This document shows, piece after piece, positions 45,690 to 57,106 of a stretch of DNA of 64,000 bases; the stretch's first letter is position 1, and each line of letters starts with the position of its first letter. The notes beneath the pieces were generated by a model. That model did no database searches. It had not been told where the DNA came from and was given only the letters and a program-made list of their open reading frames with translations. Made by a program: the position numbers and the translations under genes. Source of the stretch: Marasmius tenuissimus (taxonomy: Eukaryota; Basidiomycota; Agaricomycetes; Agaricales; Marasmiaceae); NCBI GenBank assembly GCA_029532415.1, contig JAQOTA010000062.1:62001-126000 (forward strand), in the 5' to 3' direction.

Positions 45690-46015
45690 GTCTGAGAGGA
45701 CGTACCAGACTGATCGCGGCTCCCAGGCTGACCGTAGTTGTAAGATCCCGGCAGACTGAACGTTCGTGCAAGGTCCCGACAGACTGAGTGATCATGTAAG
45801 GTTCCGACAGACTGAGCGATCGTGTAAGATCCCGACAGACTGAGCAATATTGTAGGGCGCAGGGAGACTGACCGTCATGGAAAGACGTGACCAGACTGAC
45901 CAAAATAGCAAGGTCCCAACCGGCTGACAACGATGGTCAGGCATAGTCAAACTGAGCAACATGACGAGACGTACCAATCCTGAGGGTGATGAGCAGGCCC
46001 AACCGGACTGACGGT
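45690..46015. repeat. 28-bp minisatellite / subterminal repeats
   Basis: Units of exactly 28 bp start at 45742, 45770, 45798, 45826 and 45854 and share a core like CCGACAGACTGAGCGATC. More degenerate units lie on both sides. Related CAGAC and CTGACC motifs recur at the right end of the element, so these are probably transposase-binding subterminal repeats. Confidence 0.75.
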
Positions 46016-46280
46016 CATGCTAATACAGTAACAAGCTGAAAGAAATGGTCAGCACCGCGCAGGATGATACCTATAACAAGCTGTAACCATTCTCACGACC
46101 TCTCTTGATTCTCACTCAGGCTATATCACAACGGTAGGTAGGCGGGAGAAAGAATGACATTGGACGACTGGCTAGAATACAGGCGGTGACGACGCAACAG
46201 GGAAAGCAGCGAGCAAATACACGAGTACAAGGATGAAAGCATGAGCAACGAGCAGGGGTACAGAGGAAGAAAGGAAAAAA

Positions 46281-48264
46281 CTAAGCAGCAGGAGTGGGAG
46301 CGGCACCAGAAGAAGCAGCAGCAGCTTCAGCAGCAGCTGCTTCGGCGGCTTTAGCGGCAGCGGAAGCATCCTCTGCGTCTCGCAACGCGAAGAACCTCTC
46401 AAGGTTCGAGCCGGCCTGAGGCTTGGTGCGACAAAGGGACTTCTCGACACGGCCCTTAGCATTGCCAAAGACCCCCCTGTAATAATCAAGATCAGTACGA
46501 ATAAAAGGAATGAGAAAGAGGACGACTTACTTGTTCCAAAACTGGACGATCTCTTGTTGTTGTTCAGGTTTCAGCCGACGATAGACAGCAAGTACGTTGT
46601 AGTAGAAGTCGCTGAAGCTAAAGTCTTCGTCGTCCTTGTTGGTATTACTGGAGGCGGATAAGGCGAATCGGACCTGAACGAGCCGTCAGAAATATAGAAC
46701 AGGAGATATAAAGAAAACATACACGAGTGGCTAGGTATGCCATGAACTCTGCGGTAACGACGCGCATGTCCATCGACCTCGCCACATCGACGTGCTTGTT
46801 CTGACTTGCTGCGTTCCCAGATGTGAGCACATCTGCGGCACACTGGAAACAGTCGCATCAGTGACGTCTGAGAGAGTATCGAAAGACGGAAACCTACCCT
46901 GATCAAGAACGGTGACAGCAGGTAACCAGTCTCGAACTCCTCAGACTCCGGATCCTCCACTAGCAAGACGTCATAGAGCAAGGCAGGAAAACCGCTCGCG
47001 TTGAGCGGTTTGACTGGCTCCACGCGATACTGATCCAATATCCTATACGGGGGTATTAGCGAGTACACGACACAAAAGAAAAACGAAAAGAGGCTTACTC
47101 TTGTTTCGTGGCATCATCACCCTTCAAATAGTCGCGTATGTCTTCCCAGTTGACCATGACTTCGAGAGTGCCGTCGTTACCGATGCCGCGGTCGGCCTTG
47201 GAACCTTTAGACGAAAAAGTCTGCAGGGTGTTGAGGCCGGTGTAGACGTTGGGGTTGAGAAGGTCGCGCATATCAGTCTTGAGGGTGTTATTGTCGTCGT
47301 ACAGGACCTGGTTCGAAGTTTTCGTCAACTGTGATGAGTGCATGTCAGTTGAGGTTCAACGAGATAGGGATCACGTACGCTGGCCATCAAATCCGTCAGG
47401 AATTTGACTTCGCCTTTCTCTGCACACCAGTCGATGTATTCGACGTACGCAGGACATTTCTTCTTGAGCTTCTGCCAGGCTTCGATGCAGTGCTTATGGA
47501 ACGCGGTACTTTCACTTGAGATACATAAATCAGTTATTATATGCGGTCAGAGAAAGGATATATACGTACTCGTCCTCATCAGGTTTGTCGGCGGGCCATG
47601 AAGGTTCCGGCTCTTGACCGTCTTGACCATCTTGACCATCTTGAGGGTCTTGAGGGTCTTGAGGGTCTTGCTCGGGGTCTCCATCTTGACCGCGCTCATC
47701 TTGATGTCCGTCTACCTGAGCTTCGTCGTCGTCTACCTCGGCGTCACGGTCTCCCTCTGGATCTTGGTCGCGGTCTTCGCAGCCTGGTGGTAATACTCCG
47801 GTGTCCGGAAGTCCAGCCGCGAGGACCGACCAGTTCTCCTTCTGTTCCCACTTGACCCCCTCGAGGACGATCGTGTAGAGAGGGAGGTAAGCGTCGATGC
47901 ATCGCTTGTAATACTTACAGCCTTCCTTCATGAGCGTGATCCTCTTCTTCTTCTTTGGCTGATTGACTTTGCTGTAGGTGATGGAGGTCAGTGAACGACG
48001 AAGCGAGCGCATATAGGCACGAGTAAAAAAAACGTACATGAGCTTGGGCTTCTTCGTCTTCCGGGCATCCTTCAGTGCTTCCTCGCACTCCTTGCGTTTC
48101 TGCTTGACGGCATCTGGGGTTGGAGGTCGAGGAGGAGAAGAGGAGCGCGGTGGTGACGGCGGCAGAGGACCGGTTCCAGCACCGTTTTGACGACGGGAGG
48201 GCTGAGGCTGAGGGCGGGAGGGCCTAGTCTCATTCCGAGAGGCTCTGTCACGACGAGAATTCAT
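46281..48264 (-). CDS. Passenger gene A: DUF6698-like protein of unknown function
   Basis: This multi-exon gene has about eight exons with short introns. The ATG at 48264 (MNSRRDRASRNETRP) is favoured because TATAAGG lies about 62 bp upstream on the minus strand; an in-frame ATG exists at 48375. The N-terminus is basic and Pro-rich. Then come KKKKRITLMKEGCKYYKRCI, a highly acidic Asp/Gln repeat zone (DPQDPQDPQDGQDGQDGQ) and a conserved-looking C-terminal half. That half includes NPNVYTGLNTLQTF, GYLLSPFLIR, RSMDMRVVTAEFMAYLATR and FYYNVLAVYRRLKPEQQQEI, and it ends Ala-rich. It resembles the fungal DUF6698 group; this is recognition by eye. No stop or frameshift was seen. Confidence 0.6.
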
Positions 48265-48460
48265 GGGGATGGTCGTGGTACGGGAGCAAGAGGCGTTGGG
48301 GAAGGAAGGGAGGAAGGGGAGGAGGCCCTTATAGGGCTGGCTGGCTGAGTTTGAAAACGCGTCCTGTCGCGTCATCCCGTATTTGGCTGGGGCGCGTTAG
48401 TCACTCCTGTCACACAGGTCATGCGAGAGGGTCACAACGATGAATTTCCTGTAGATACCG

Positions 48461-50111
48461 CTACGTAGAACTTGTAGCTATGTCAAGAAAATGGTGCGAT
48501 AATGGCTGAATTTCTACACGACGAACCTCTACACGATGGGACCAGTCTTCGCGTGCTTCTTTCCTCGGCTGGTCCATGTACTTATTTCCCGCTGCTCGTT
48601 GCTCCGCCGATTCCTTCACCCTCGCGACATGCATGCCGGGATGGAGATCCAGCAGCTCGTCGGTGAGTTTCTCCTCTCCTGCGCTTCTCTCGACGACCCC
48701 CGCAACGATCCAGTGATTCTCTTCTTTCTTTTCGTTGAAGTAGAAAGTACGAATCCTACGGACAAGTTTCCCGATGTGCTCAACGTCGCCGGACGTGACG
48801 ACCATCAGGGAGTTTTCGGTGCTGGGTTTAATGGGAGCTTTCGAACGACCAATGAACGTGTGCGAAATGGTGTGCTTGACTGCAGTCAATCCTCGCCCTG
48901 AAGTGTATTCGACGACAACACCCCGAGCTTTTGATACAGGCTTGACATGGACGGGCTTTTCTCCCGACGCATGAGGACCGCCAGTGATTGACACCTCGAT
49001 TCGCAGACCGACGAGCTTTGGATGTAAAATCCAGTGGTCGCGTTCTGTTGGGGCTAGCTCGCCCAAAGGGTTCCAGGGGTCGGACGAGTGATGAGCGAAT
49101 CGTGGAGAACGAGGAGGTGGTGTAGGAGTGCGAGGTCGCGGAGTACGAGGAATGTCAACCGGAAGCCTATCGAACCTCGAGAGAAAAGAGGCTGGATCAA
49201 CGGCTGGTTGAGGGAGATCAGGGCGAAGATACCATACTTGGTGGGTATGGTCCATCGGCCTCCAGACGTTCAAACGCTGGAAGGTTTTGAGTTCAACTAC
49301 ATCACGGTAGTCAATTCTCTCGATTGGGGCTGCTCGACCTGCCAGAACGACATCAAGCTCGATATCGAGCAGCAAGCCAGACTTGATGTTGCTGTAGTCG
49401 GCCTCCGGCGACATATCGATGACCGTGTCCAGCAAAGACCAGTCAATATGTACGCTTCGGAGGGTGCCTGTGAGACCTTTGCGTTGGGAGCCAATAACCA
49501 GTACGGCGGTCCCGACCCAGGGATCTCGACGACCAGTGTACATCGGACGAGTCCCGGTCTCTTCAGGACCCAGATCAGGACCCATGACTTCTTCAACGGG
49601 TTCGTTTGCGGGTGGATTTGATTCGGTAGTGGGTTCGGTAGTTGTATTCGTGGCTGGTTCGGGCGTAGATTCATGAGTTCGAGGAGAACTGCATGCACCT
49701 CCAGCAAGCAAACTGGCAGTGACCACGTCGGCGATGACTCTGGCAGCGTCCCAGTTGATCCTTCGGAAGTGATCAGACGCTCGAAATTCGTCGAGCATGT
49801 CTGATTGGAAGTCTCTTTTTCGTTGTTCTGCCTGCTCTCTTTCTCGCTCGGCCGCTGCTTCATTCTCTTCTTCCCAGTCTTCATCATCTCTGCTATACAG
49901 TGGTAGTCTCGAGGATCCTTCCTCGTATTCGCGCGGTAGTCTTGGCTGTAGTAGAGGGTAAGTAAGAGCCGATTTACAGTGTCTGTGTACTCACCATATC
50001 GATAGTTTGGTGTAGAAACGCTTGAAGAGCTCTAAACCGAGCAGGTGACGCCTGGCCTGGGGTAGAAAATCAAATCGTCAGCAACGATGCTGCGGTTTTC
50101 CGTTTAGACAT
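48461..50111 (-). CDS. Passenger gene B: KOW-motif-like protein
   Basis: The main exon is open from about 49940 to the stop at 48461. It begins with PRLPREYEEGSSRLPLYSRD and an acidic, Arg-rich stretch. Two segments look like KOW motifs: WVGTAVLVIGSQRKGLTGTL and SLMVVTSGDVEHIGKLVRR. They are separated by a Pro/Arg-rich linker (RTPRPRTPTPPPRSPR). KOW modules occur in Spt5 and ribosomal proteins and bind RNA or polymerase; a role here is unknown. One or two small 5' exons lie upstream (ALQAFLHQTIDM near 49993-50050, possibly a start at 50111), but the first splice could not be resolved. The coding frame itself is undamaged. Confidence 0.55.
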
Positions 50112-50230
50112 GATGAAAGAGAATTTATTTGGGCTTTTTGCCCTCTTAGACGACCGTACGACGCTTAAAACTTTTGATTTAAGTATCTATCTACGTTATA
50201 TCTAATGCTATTATAATTAAAAGAGGAAAT

Positions 50231-50523
50231 ACTTACAGTGTTGAAGTGACTCAACCACGATGGTGGTGGTTCTGAGTCAAGCCGGGCATGAGGCGCCCAA
50301 ACACGCGTGCGGGTCTCTTGTTTGACGAGCCAAACAAAGAATCCTGTGCAAGCGCCTTGGGCGTTTGCCTGACCCTAGCCCTAGGTCAAGCGCCCAGGGC
50401 GCTTGCGCAGGATTTTTTGCCGGATGCCGGATTGAACCAGTGCCGCTTGGCACAGGGACCCAGTCTGCCTCTCTTGACACTCAACCACCACCATCGTGGT
50501 TGAGTGTCTTCAACACGGTAAGT
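50231..50523. mobile_element. Nested 293-bp near-palindromic MITE
   Basis: It is bounded by ACTTAC and GTAAGT. About 50 bp of terminal inverted repeat includes GTGTTGAAG and the palindrome-like CTCAACCACGATGGTGGTGG. A second inner inverted repeat pairs ATCCTGTGCAAGCGCC with GGCGCTTGCGCAGGAT. No autonomous gene is inside and no clear target duplication was found. It sits in the divergent upstream region of passenger gene B and the transposase. Confidence 0.75.
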
Positions 50524-50721
50524 CTTTGGTTCTAAATTATATATAGACTATGTAGTGTCAGTAATGGAGAGTTTTGATTATTGAAAATGCTATCTGAGAG
50601 GGCACAAAGCCCGTTTTGAATTCGTTTTAATTGTCTCCAAAACGAAATCCGCAGCATTGTTGCTGACGATTCGTTTTTGTATAGGTTGGATTCTACTCGA
50701 AACGGGCAACGTCTGGTTCGA

Positions 50722-53700
50722 ATGACGAATCCCGGGAGCTACGCACCGTTTGCGATGAAGACACCTTGCCCTCACTGCAAGAAGCTGTACACCAGAGTCG
50801 GTAATCACACATGGCGTTGTCCAGCAAAATTGCAGGGTGTACAGGCGTCGAAATGAGCTGTTGCTATCAGGGAGAAAAAGCGTCATATTCCGCCCAATGA
50901 CCCCGAGTCTCCTCCAATCGGGACACAGGAAGAAGGAAAATCTTTACCTCTCGATCTGCCCGTAACTTTGGAAGCACCTGGTCCTGAAGACTTGTTGGAC
51001 CTCGACATACCCATACTATTGGAAGAACCTGGTCCTAGCATGAATGCTAGAGTCCAATTGGACCTCGGCGCACCCGAAGCTCAGGAAAGTCGAGGAGGTG
51101 ATGATATTCCTCTGGTGAGTAGCCTGTTTTGAATTCTTTTTGTGTTCAGAATGCTGATTTTTTCATTGTTAAAGTCTCAGTCCGGACGACCTCTTCGTCA
51201 GACAAAGCTACCTAGTCGATTCGACAATTTCGTGATGTTGGGAGACGAGCCCCTGCAGCATAGGCGCTCTCCTTCTCCTCCACCTCCACCTTCTCCTCCA
51301 CCTGTACCTTCTCCATCTCGTTCTCCATCTCGTTCTCCCTCCCCACCTGCACCCGCGTTCATCTCCCTGCCCAATAACGCAGGTTTATTCAGAATCCATT
51401 GACACTACCAACCTCTGAACGACGTAGCTCTTGCTGTAAATCCTGAAGAGAGTCCCGCTCGCTCACCGGATCGTGTGTTTGGCAGAATTTCCTCGGACCA
51501 ACAGGAAGGCACCATATCTGCGGTGGACGAATTTCCAGCTTGGCATCCCCACCCCAACCCTACGGTTGGACAACTTATGAAGTGGCACCACGTCGACGGC
51601 CATTCCAAGTCCAAAGGGGCTCTGGACCGGCTTGTGCACAATGTCATTCTTCAGCCAGACTTTGACATTCGGCACCTGCGAGGTTTCAGTGCACAGCGTG
51701 AGACGGATCGTATATACAACCACAACGTTTCGTCTTCCAAGCCCACTTCTCAGCTCCCTTTTGAACACTACGATGGCTGGATAAAAGGGGAGGTGGAGGT
51801 CAAAATGCCTCGAGCAAGGAATCGCGTGGACGAAGAAGATGCACCTACGATTTGTGTCGACAACGTTTGGTATCGAAAACTGTACGATGTCATCAAAACA
51901 GAGATGAACGAACCTTATACGGCCGACTTTCACCTAAAACCTTACAAGCTGTTTTGGCAGCATCCAAAGGAACCCTCAAAGCCTATTCAACGTGTCTACG
52001 GTGAGTCGTATACCTCCGATATGATGCTCGGTCTCGAGACCGAGATCATGAAGAAACTCCACCCTCGTCCTGAAGGAAGTCCCGAGGTTGGCATAATCGG
52101 GATTATCCTCTATTCCGATTCCACCCAACTCGCGAATTTTGGTGAAGCAAGCTTGTGGCCTGCGTACCTCACGTTCGGTAACTGGTCGAAGTATTCACGC
52201 CTCAAGCCATCGTCTCTGGCAATGAACCATATTATCTATTTCCCTTCCGTAAGTCGGACTTGTTGCGAACTCGTGTGATCTGAAACACTGACAAACGTTG
52301 GCGCAGCTTCTGAAGACCGTCCAAGAACACTACCACTGGCACTTTGACAAGCTGGCGTCGGATGCTGAGCTCTGATTTTGCAAAGTCGAGCTCTTCCATG
52401 CGGTGTGGCATCTCCTGATATTGGACGAGAGGTTTGTCAAGGCGTACACCAATGGCGACCTTCAGGAGTGTGCGGACGGTATACATCGACTCCTCTTCTA
52501 CCGCTTCCTATTCTATACTGCAGATTATGTCGAAAAGTAAGTCTTCTGTTCTTTATTCTTCTATTTACTCACTTATGATTTGTCTAGAGTGCTGTTAGCT
52601 TGCATCAAGTACCTATCTACCCATCCTTGCCCTCTGTGCTTGACAACGAAGGACAAGGTGCATCTCCTCGGCACCAAATTGGACATGAAACGACATTCAA
52701 CAAGTCTGCGAACAGATAACGATGAAGTCAGAACCAATATCAAGAAAGCCTGCACCGCGATTTTCGACAATGGCTATTCAATCAACAACGAGGATCACGT
52801 TCAAGTCCATCTTGAAGGTACTTCAATTCTGGCCGTTCAAGTAAGAACTTCCTATTTGTACCTTGAGTTCGATCTAAAGTCCTCTTCAGAGCGCTTTCTC
52901 GAAAGTCTTTCAACCTCACGGTCTCAATCACTACGAGATGTTCGTTCCAGATAGCTTCCATGACCTTACAGGAAGGATTTCGAACCTCTTGAAGCACAAT
53001 ATTCGGATTCTTGCAGCGAAGAAAAAGCGCCATATTGAATACCTTGACGCACGGTGAGCACTCGTTTTTCTTTTCGTTTGCCCCTGTGATCTGATCTGGC
53101 TCCAACAGCTATCGCCAAGTTCCACCATTCAGAAACGGGACGATCCGCCGGTTCAAGAGCAAAGTGTCTAACTTCTCAAAATTCGCCGGCCGTGACTATC
53201 AGGATGCTCTCAAGGTAAGTGTCTATATCGTCGCCAGTAAATCATCCTCACCGTTTGCCATAGTGTGCTCTGCCTTGCTGGGAAGGCCTTTTCCCTGACG
53301 ACCTTGACTCTCTTATTCAAGACTTGCTGTTCACTTTCGCGACGTATGAAAGGTACTGCAATCTTCAGCAACACACGGATTCGACCATAGGCTCCATGAA
53401 GACTACAACTACGCAGCTTGGCGACCTGTTTCGTCAGTACAAAAGGGCCATCTCTCCTATATCTACGGTGGAGACGGAGCATGAGCTTCAGACCCGACTA
53501 AAGAGGGATCCCAAGGGAGATCGTGAAGCCCGCAAAAAGACCTTCAGTCTCATCAACTACAAGACGCACGCGCTTGGACACGCGGCAGACACGATCGTCA
53601 TGTATGGTACTACCGATGGTACTAGTACCCAAGCAGTATGTCAAAACATTGTTACCTACATAGTAGAAGTACTCACCTCTGTTTGCAGGGCAAAAGAGAG

Positions 53701-54977
53701 CACAAATGGGTCAAAGAAAAGTACCAAGTCACCAACAAGAATAAGCCCGAGGGCCAGATTGCTGCACTCATCACAGTGCAGCATAAAACGGCAAGAGCAG
53801 CATCACGCAGAGTCAAACTTGAACCGATCCCGCCGCCCGATCCCTCTCTGCACCATCAATTACCGCAGAACCAGAACAATCCAATGGAATTTCATCTGCT
53901 GCTGAACCCCAAAAATCCTTACGATGCACCACTCAAAGTATATCACTCCCTCTTGAGCTATACCTTGTACTTACTATTCAATATCAGGGCTTCAAGTCCA
54001 AGCTTCAACAACATCTCATCGCTCGCATTTGCAACATGGACTCCCCAGACCTAGTCTCCGATAACGAGCTGTACCAGCTGTCATTCGTTGGCGGACGATT
54101 CTACAGGCACCAGAGGTTCCGACTCCACTATACCTCGTACGACTGTTGTCGCAAGAAAGAATCGATTGGGTTCTGCCGGCGTCCTCACATCATGATGCTC
54201 ACCGGCGACCCTAGCGATCCCCACCCTTATCTATACGCCAGAGTCATTGGGATCTACCATGCGAATGTCCTATATCTGGGAGAAGATCCTACTTATAGGA
54301 GAACGCAGCGGATGGAATTCCTTTTTGTGCGTTGGCTCCAGTTCAATGAAAGCCATCAATGGGGCTGGAAAGCGAAGCGACTCCCACGTGTGCATTTCTT
54401 GAATGCAGAGGACCCAGAAGCATTTGGCTTTGTTGACCCAGCACAAGTTATTCGGGCTTCTCATATGATACCAGCCTTCGAGTGGAATACCACCTCAGAA
54501 CTACTCCCTTCCAATTCGATAGTTCGTGTATATGAGGAGTATCATGAGAACAAGTACGATAAGGAGGATGAGGACTGGCGCTATTACTATGTCAATATGT
54601 GAGTTTGCATCCTTCCTTCCAACGGCGGCTCTGACTAAAGCGCTTTCTAGAGCTTCCCAGACACCAACATGTTTATGCGTTACCGAGGTGGTGGCATCGG
54701 ACACGTTGAGTTCCACGAGTTTCTCCGACGTCTCGAAGAGGAGGCCACGGAAAATGACATTCCTTTACCAGAATATGATGATTATGGGGATGTTGCGAGA
54801 GTTGATGAGGTTGAAGACGATATGGACGAGGACGAAGAAGATGATGACGGAGAGGAGGAAACATTCGAGGAAATGTTCAACAGAGCAATGGCAGGGTGGG
54901 ACAAGGACAGCAACGAGGATGATGGTGATAACGACCGAGACTCAAATGGCGAAGATAGCAGTAGCGATAACGAGTAG
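50722..54977 (+). pseudogene. Plavaka transposase with three in-frame TGA codons
   Basis: The ATG at 50722 opens an N-terminal zinc finger (CPHCKKLYTRVGNHTWRC). Exon 1 is 50722-51114 and exon 2 begins at 51181. Family marks follow: PYKLFWQHP, VYGESYTSD, GIILYSDSTQLANFG, LWPAYLTFGNWSKY, HIIYFPS, ECADGIHRLLFYRFLFYTADY, KVLLACIKYLSTHPCPLC and HGLNHYEMFVPDSFHDL. A very acidic tail ends at 54977. TGA codons interrupt the frame at 50854-50856, 51400-51402 and 52373-52375; each is one C-to-T change from CGA. About nine short introns separate the other exons, which remain open. The product would excise and insert the element; this copy seems inactive unless the TGAs are bypassed. Confidence 0.88.
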
Positions 54978-55476
54978 TTCCATGTACTTGAGCTACAAAT
55001 GACAATGTGTTTGTTGTCAATTGCTAGCCCCTCCCGTAGAGAGTGATTTGTGCCCGAGACTGGCTTGCACCCGAGACTTGCGCACGATGGCACTTTGCGA
55101 GCAGCCTGGCCGCTTCTGAGCCTGGCCTGGTATGCGGCTTATGGTAGATAGTTAAACTGGGGCTCTGTGTCCAGATGCTGAGCAGCCTCTGTACAGACGT
55201 AGCCGGTCTGAGGCTTTCTGTCCAGACCCGGCCATCCTTGGGCGCTCTGACCAGCGTCTGATCGTTTTCCGATAAGACTATTCTAATCTTATTTAATCTT
55301 ACACGCCGCTGATCATTATCTTATCAGGATTCCTCAGGCTTCCAATGCCTTCTCACTCGACCTTTAGACTGCCGGTATGTTATGAGTGTATTATCACAGG
55401 CTACAATACTAACTACGACTGATCAACGACATATCAGGGTCGGTAAGTCTATTGCTATCGGGTCACCACGGTCAGA
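54978..55476. other. Right subterminal region of the Plavaka element
   Basis: This stretch is rich in CTGAGCAG, CCAGAC and GTCTG motifs (for example 55180-55260 and 55468-55490). They echo the left-end 28-bp repeats. No gene is seen. Confidence 0.5.
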
Positions 55477-55507
55477 CACTGAGCAGACCGTCCTGGGTTT
55501 GCTGGTG
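55477..55507. repeat. Right terminal inverted repeat of the Plavaka element
   Basis: It ends CCTGGGTTTGCTGGTG on the plus strand, the inverted counterpart of the left end, and is followed directly by AGG. Confidence 0.75.
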
Positions 55508-55510
55508 AGG
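55508..55510. repeat. Target-site duplication AGG, right copy
   Basis: It is identical to 45500-45502. Removing the element and one AGG restores an uninterrupted reading frame in MYND gene 2. Confidence 0.8.
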
Positions 55511-56634
55511 AGTTCCACGACATCTCTGTTGCAAAAGGTGGAATCCGATGGTCGTGCTACGTGATTTCGAAGCTTTCTTCACCAAAGAAACGTTACGGAG
55601 ACAGCCATTTGGATGACGTCACAATGTGTATCTCACAATGCTTGCAGTACCTCTTCAGGTGTATCAATCGCGAAAGTGCTGTAACGGCGCGAGCACTGGA
55701 CGAGGGTATCTTACGTACTATGTTCGGCTCTACCCGCCTGCTCGTTTACGACAACCAGATCCGTCAGGACAGGGCAATTGCGAATTTGAGCGCGAACTAC
55801 ACCAAGATCCTTTTGCATATCACGTATCGCTTGCTGTATCGGTCAATTTTGGTGCGAGTGATACGTGCCATTAAAAAAATCGAAAACCTCGGACTCATGG
55901 ATTTGGGAGTGCTCCGCGGCCTACCTAAATCAGTGTTGCGGGCTTGGACACAGCTGCGGGAAGAGGCTTGGAAGAGGAACACGATAAAAAAGGTGAAGGA
56001 CTTGGAATCGGTTCATCTCCGATGCGATGGTATACAGGTACGTATAAACAAGCAATTTTGCAACATGTATGATGGTACTAATGCAACTCCAGTGCGATCA
56101 CATAGACTCCGTGGCTATATCTCGCGGATTCAAACGGTGCGGTGGGTGCCGTTCAGTATTCTACTGCTCTCCCAGTTGTCAGAAAAATGCTTGGAAGGAG
56201 CACCGGGAAGAATGCAAGAGATTGAAGAAGGAAAGTCTCAAAGGTCAGCATAGGTTGGCAATCCTCTTTTTCCCTGCATAACCGCATCATCTATAGGTGG
56301 GGGTGCATCGTTTTCCACCAAACTTGATTATGCTTTCCGCCGGAAGCAAATAGAGCATGACTACAAGGAGAGCTCCGATCGTATTCGGGAACTAAGAAAT
56401 CAGCGCAAGGTTGATTTTCCTGAGGAACAAGACTACCAGACCGTTGTTTGGATGTACTATTACGACGTTCCGGTGAGGCTGGAGGTGGAGGAACGTACAG
56501 CGGCCTTGAGAAGCATAAATAAGGACCTCGACGAGACCATCGCGGTGATCAGTGTGATACCATCCGCCCTGGGTGATCGTAAGCCACTGATAACTTGCAT
56601 TCGTTCACCCGATATCGATTTTGAGAACCACTGA
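55511..56634 (+). pseudogene. MYND zinc-finger protein 2, 3' half (split by transposon)
   Basis: It continues the first exon (55511-56037), then 56093-56243 and 56297-56634. All phases match, and with the 5' half the coding sequence is 1695 nt (564 aa). Marks are GGIRW, ISKLSSPKKRYGDSHLDDV, LLYRSILVRVIRAIKKIENLGL, then the MYND finger (CGGCRSVFYCSPSCQKNAW, HREEC). The C-terminal domain ends DIDFENH. Apart from the insertion I see no stop or shift, so the disruption looks recent. A promoter inside the element could still drive a C-terminal MYND fragment. Confidence 0.9.
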
Positions 56635-57106
56635 GCACGTGGTATAGGTACGTACAACGAGGCCGGGTTTCGTATTCTATCCTTCTGACTCAGTTCATTC
56701 CATTACCAGGTTGTATAAAGATGGGTGCCTCAAGTATCTTTGGGGTCTTTGAACTCGATATGAGATTTTGGGCCGGGATCTCGAAGGATGAACGAAGTAG
56801 GGGCATACTCTGTCCACATCGGAGGCGAATTGGTATCGACGTAGTACTATAACATTGTTCTCGTCTAAAAAACATTCATACATCAAGCACACCTGACTGA
56901 GGTCGCGACAAACACGCGACTGACACGTGAACCTCATCCCAGCTGTTGCGGTTTCTCACGGCTACCTTTCCTTCACTTTCATCAGCGAACTCTTTCCTCG
57001 TCCAAACGTCCAGTAGGTCCTCGAGCTATGCAATAATTACACCCTTACAAGGAGAAATGGTCAACAGATCTCATCACTCCTGTGCGACAGAAACAACATA
57101 ACGCCA
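56635..57106. other. Intergenic, 472 bp
   Basis: This is the 3' flank of MYND gene 2 and promoter of MYND gene 3. No other feature is seen. Confidence 0.4.

Larger units (their letters stand above)
45503..55507. mobile_element. Plavaka (CACTA-like) DNA transposon, 10,005 bp
   Basis: The terminal inverted repeats are imperfect: the left begins CACCAGCGAAACCAGG and the right, reverse-complemented, begins CACCAGCAAACCCAGG. Similarity extends for about 30 bp, and a 3-bp AGG duplication flanks the element. It holds, in order: subterminal 28-bp repeats, two minus-strand genes, a nested MITE and a plus-strand Plavaka-family transposase. A right subterminal zone follows, rich in CAGAC/GTCTG motifs. 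It interrupts MYND gene 2 cleanly. The transposase carries three TGA codons, so this copy is probably not autonomous now. Confidence 0.88.

Noticed and set aside
45690..46015. CRISPR-like array
   Set aside because: The 28-bp units are contiguous and degenerate without spacers; it is a minisatellite in a eukaryotic transposon.
49088..49621. 177-aa plus-strand frame
   Set aside because: It is antisense to passenger gene B; composition and motifs support the minus-strand reading.
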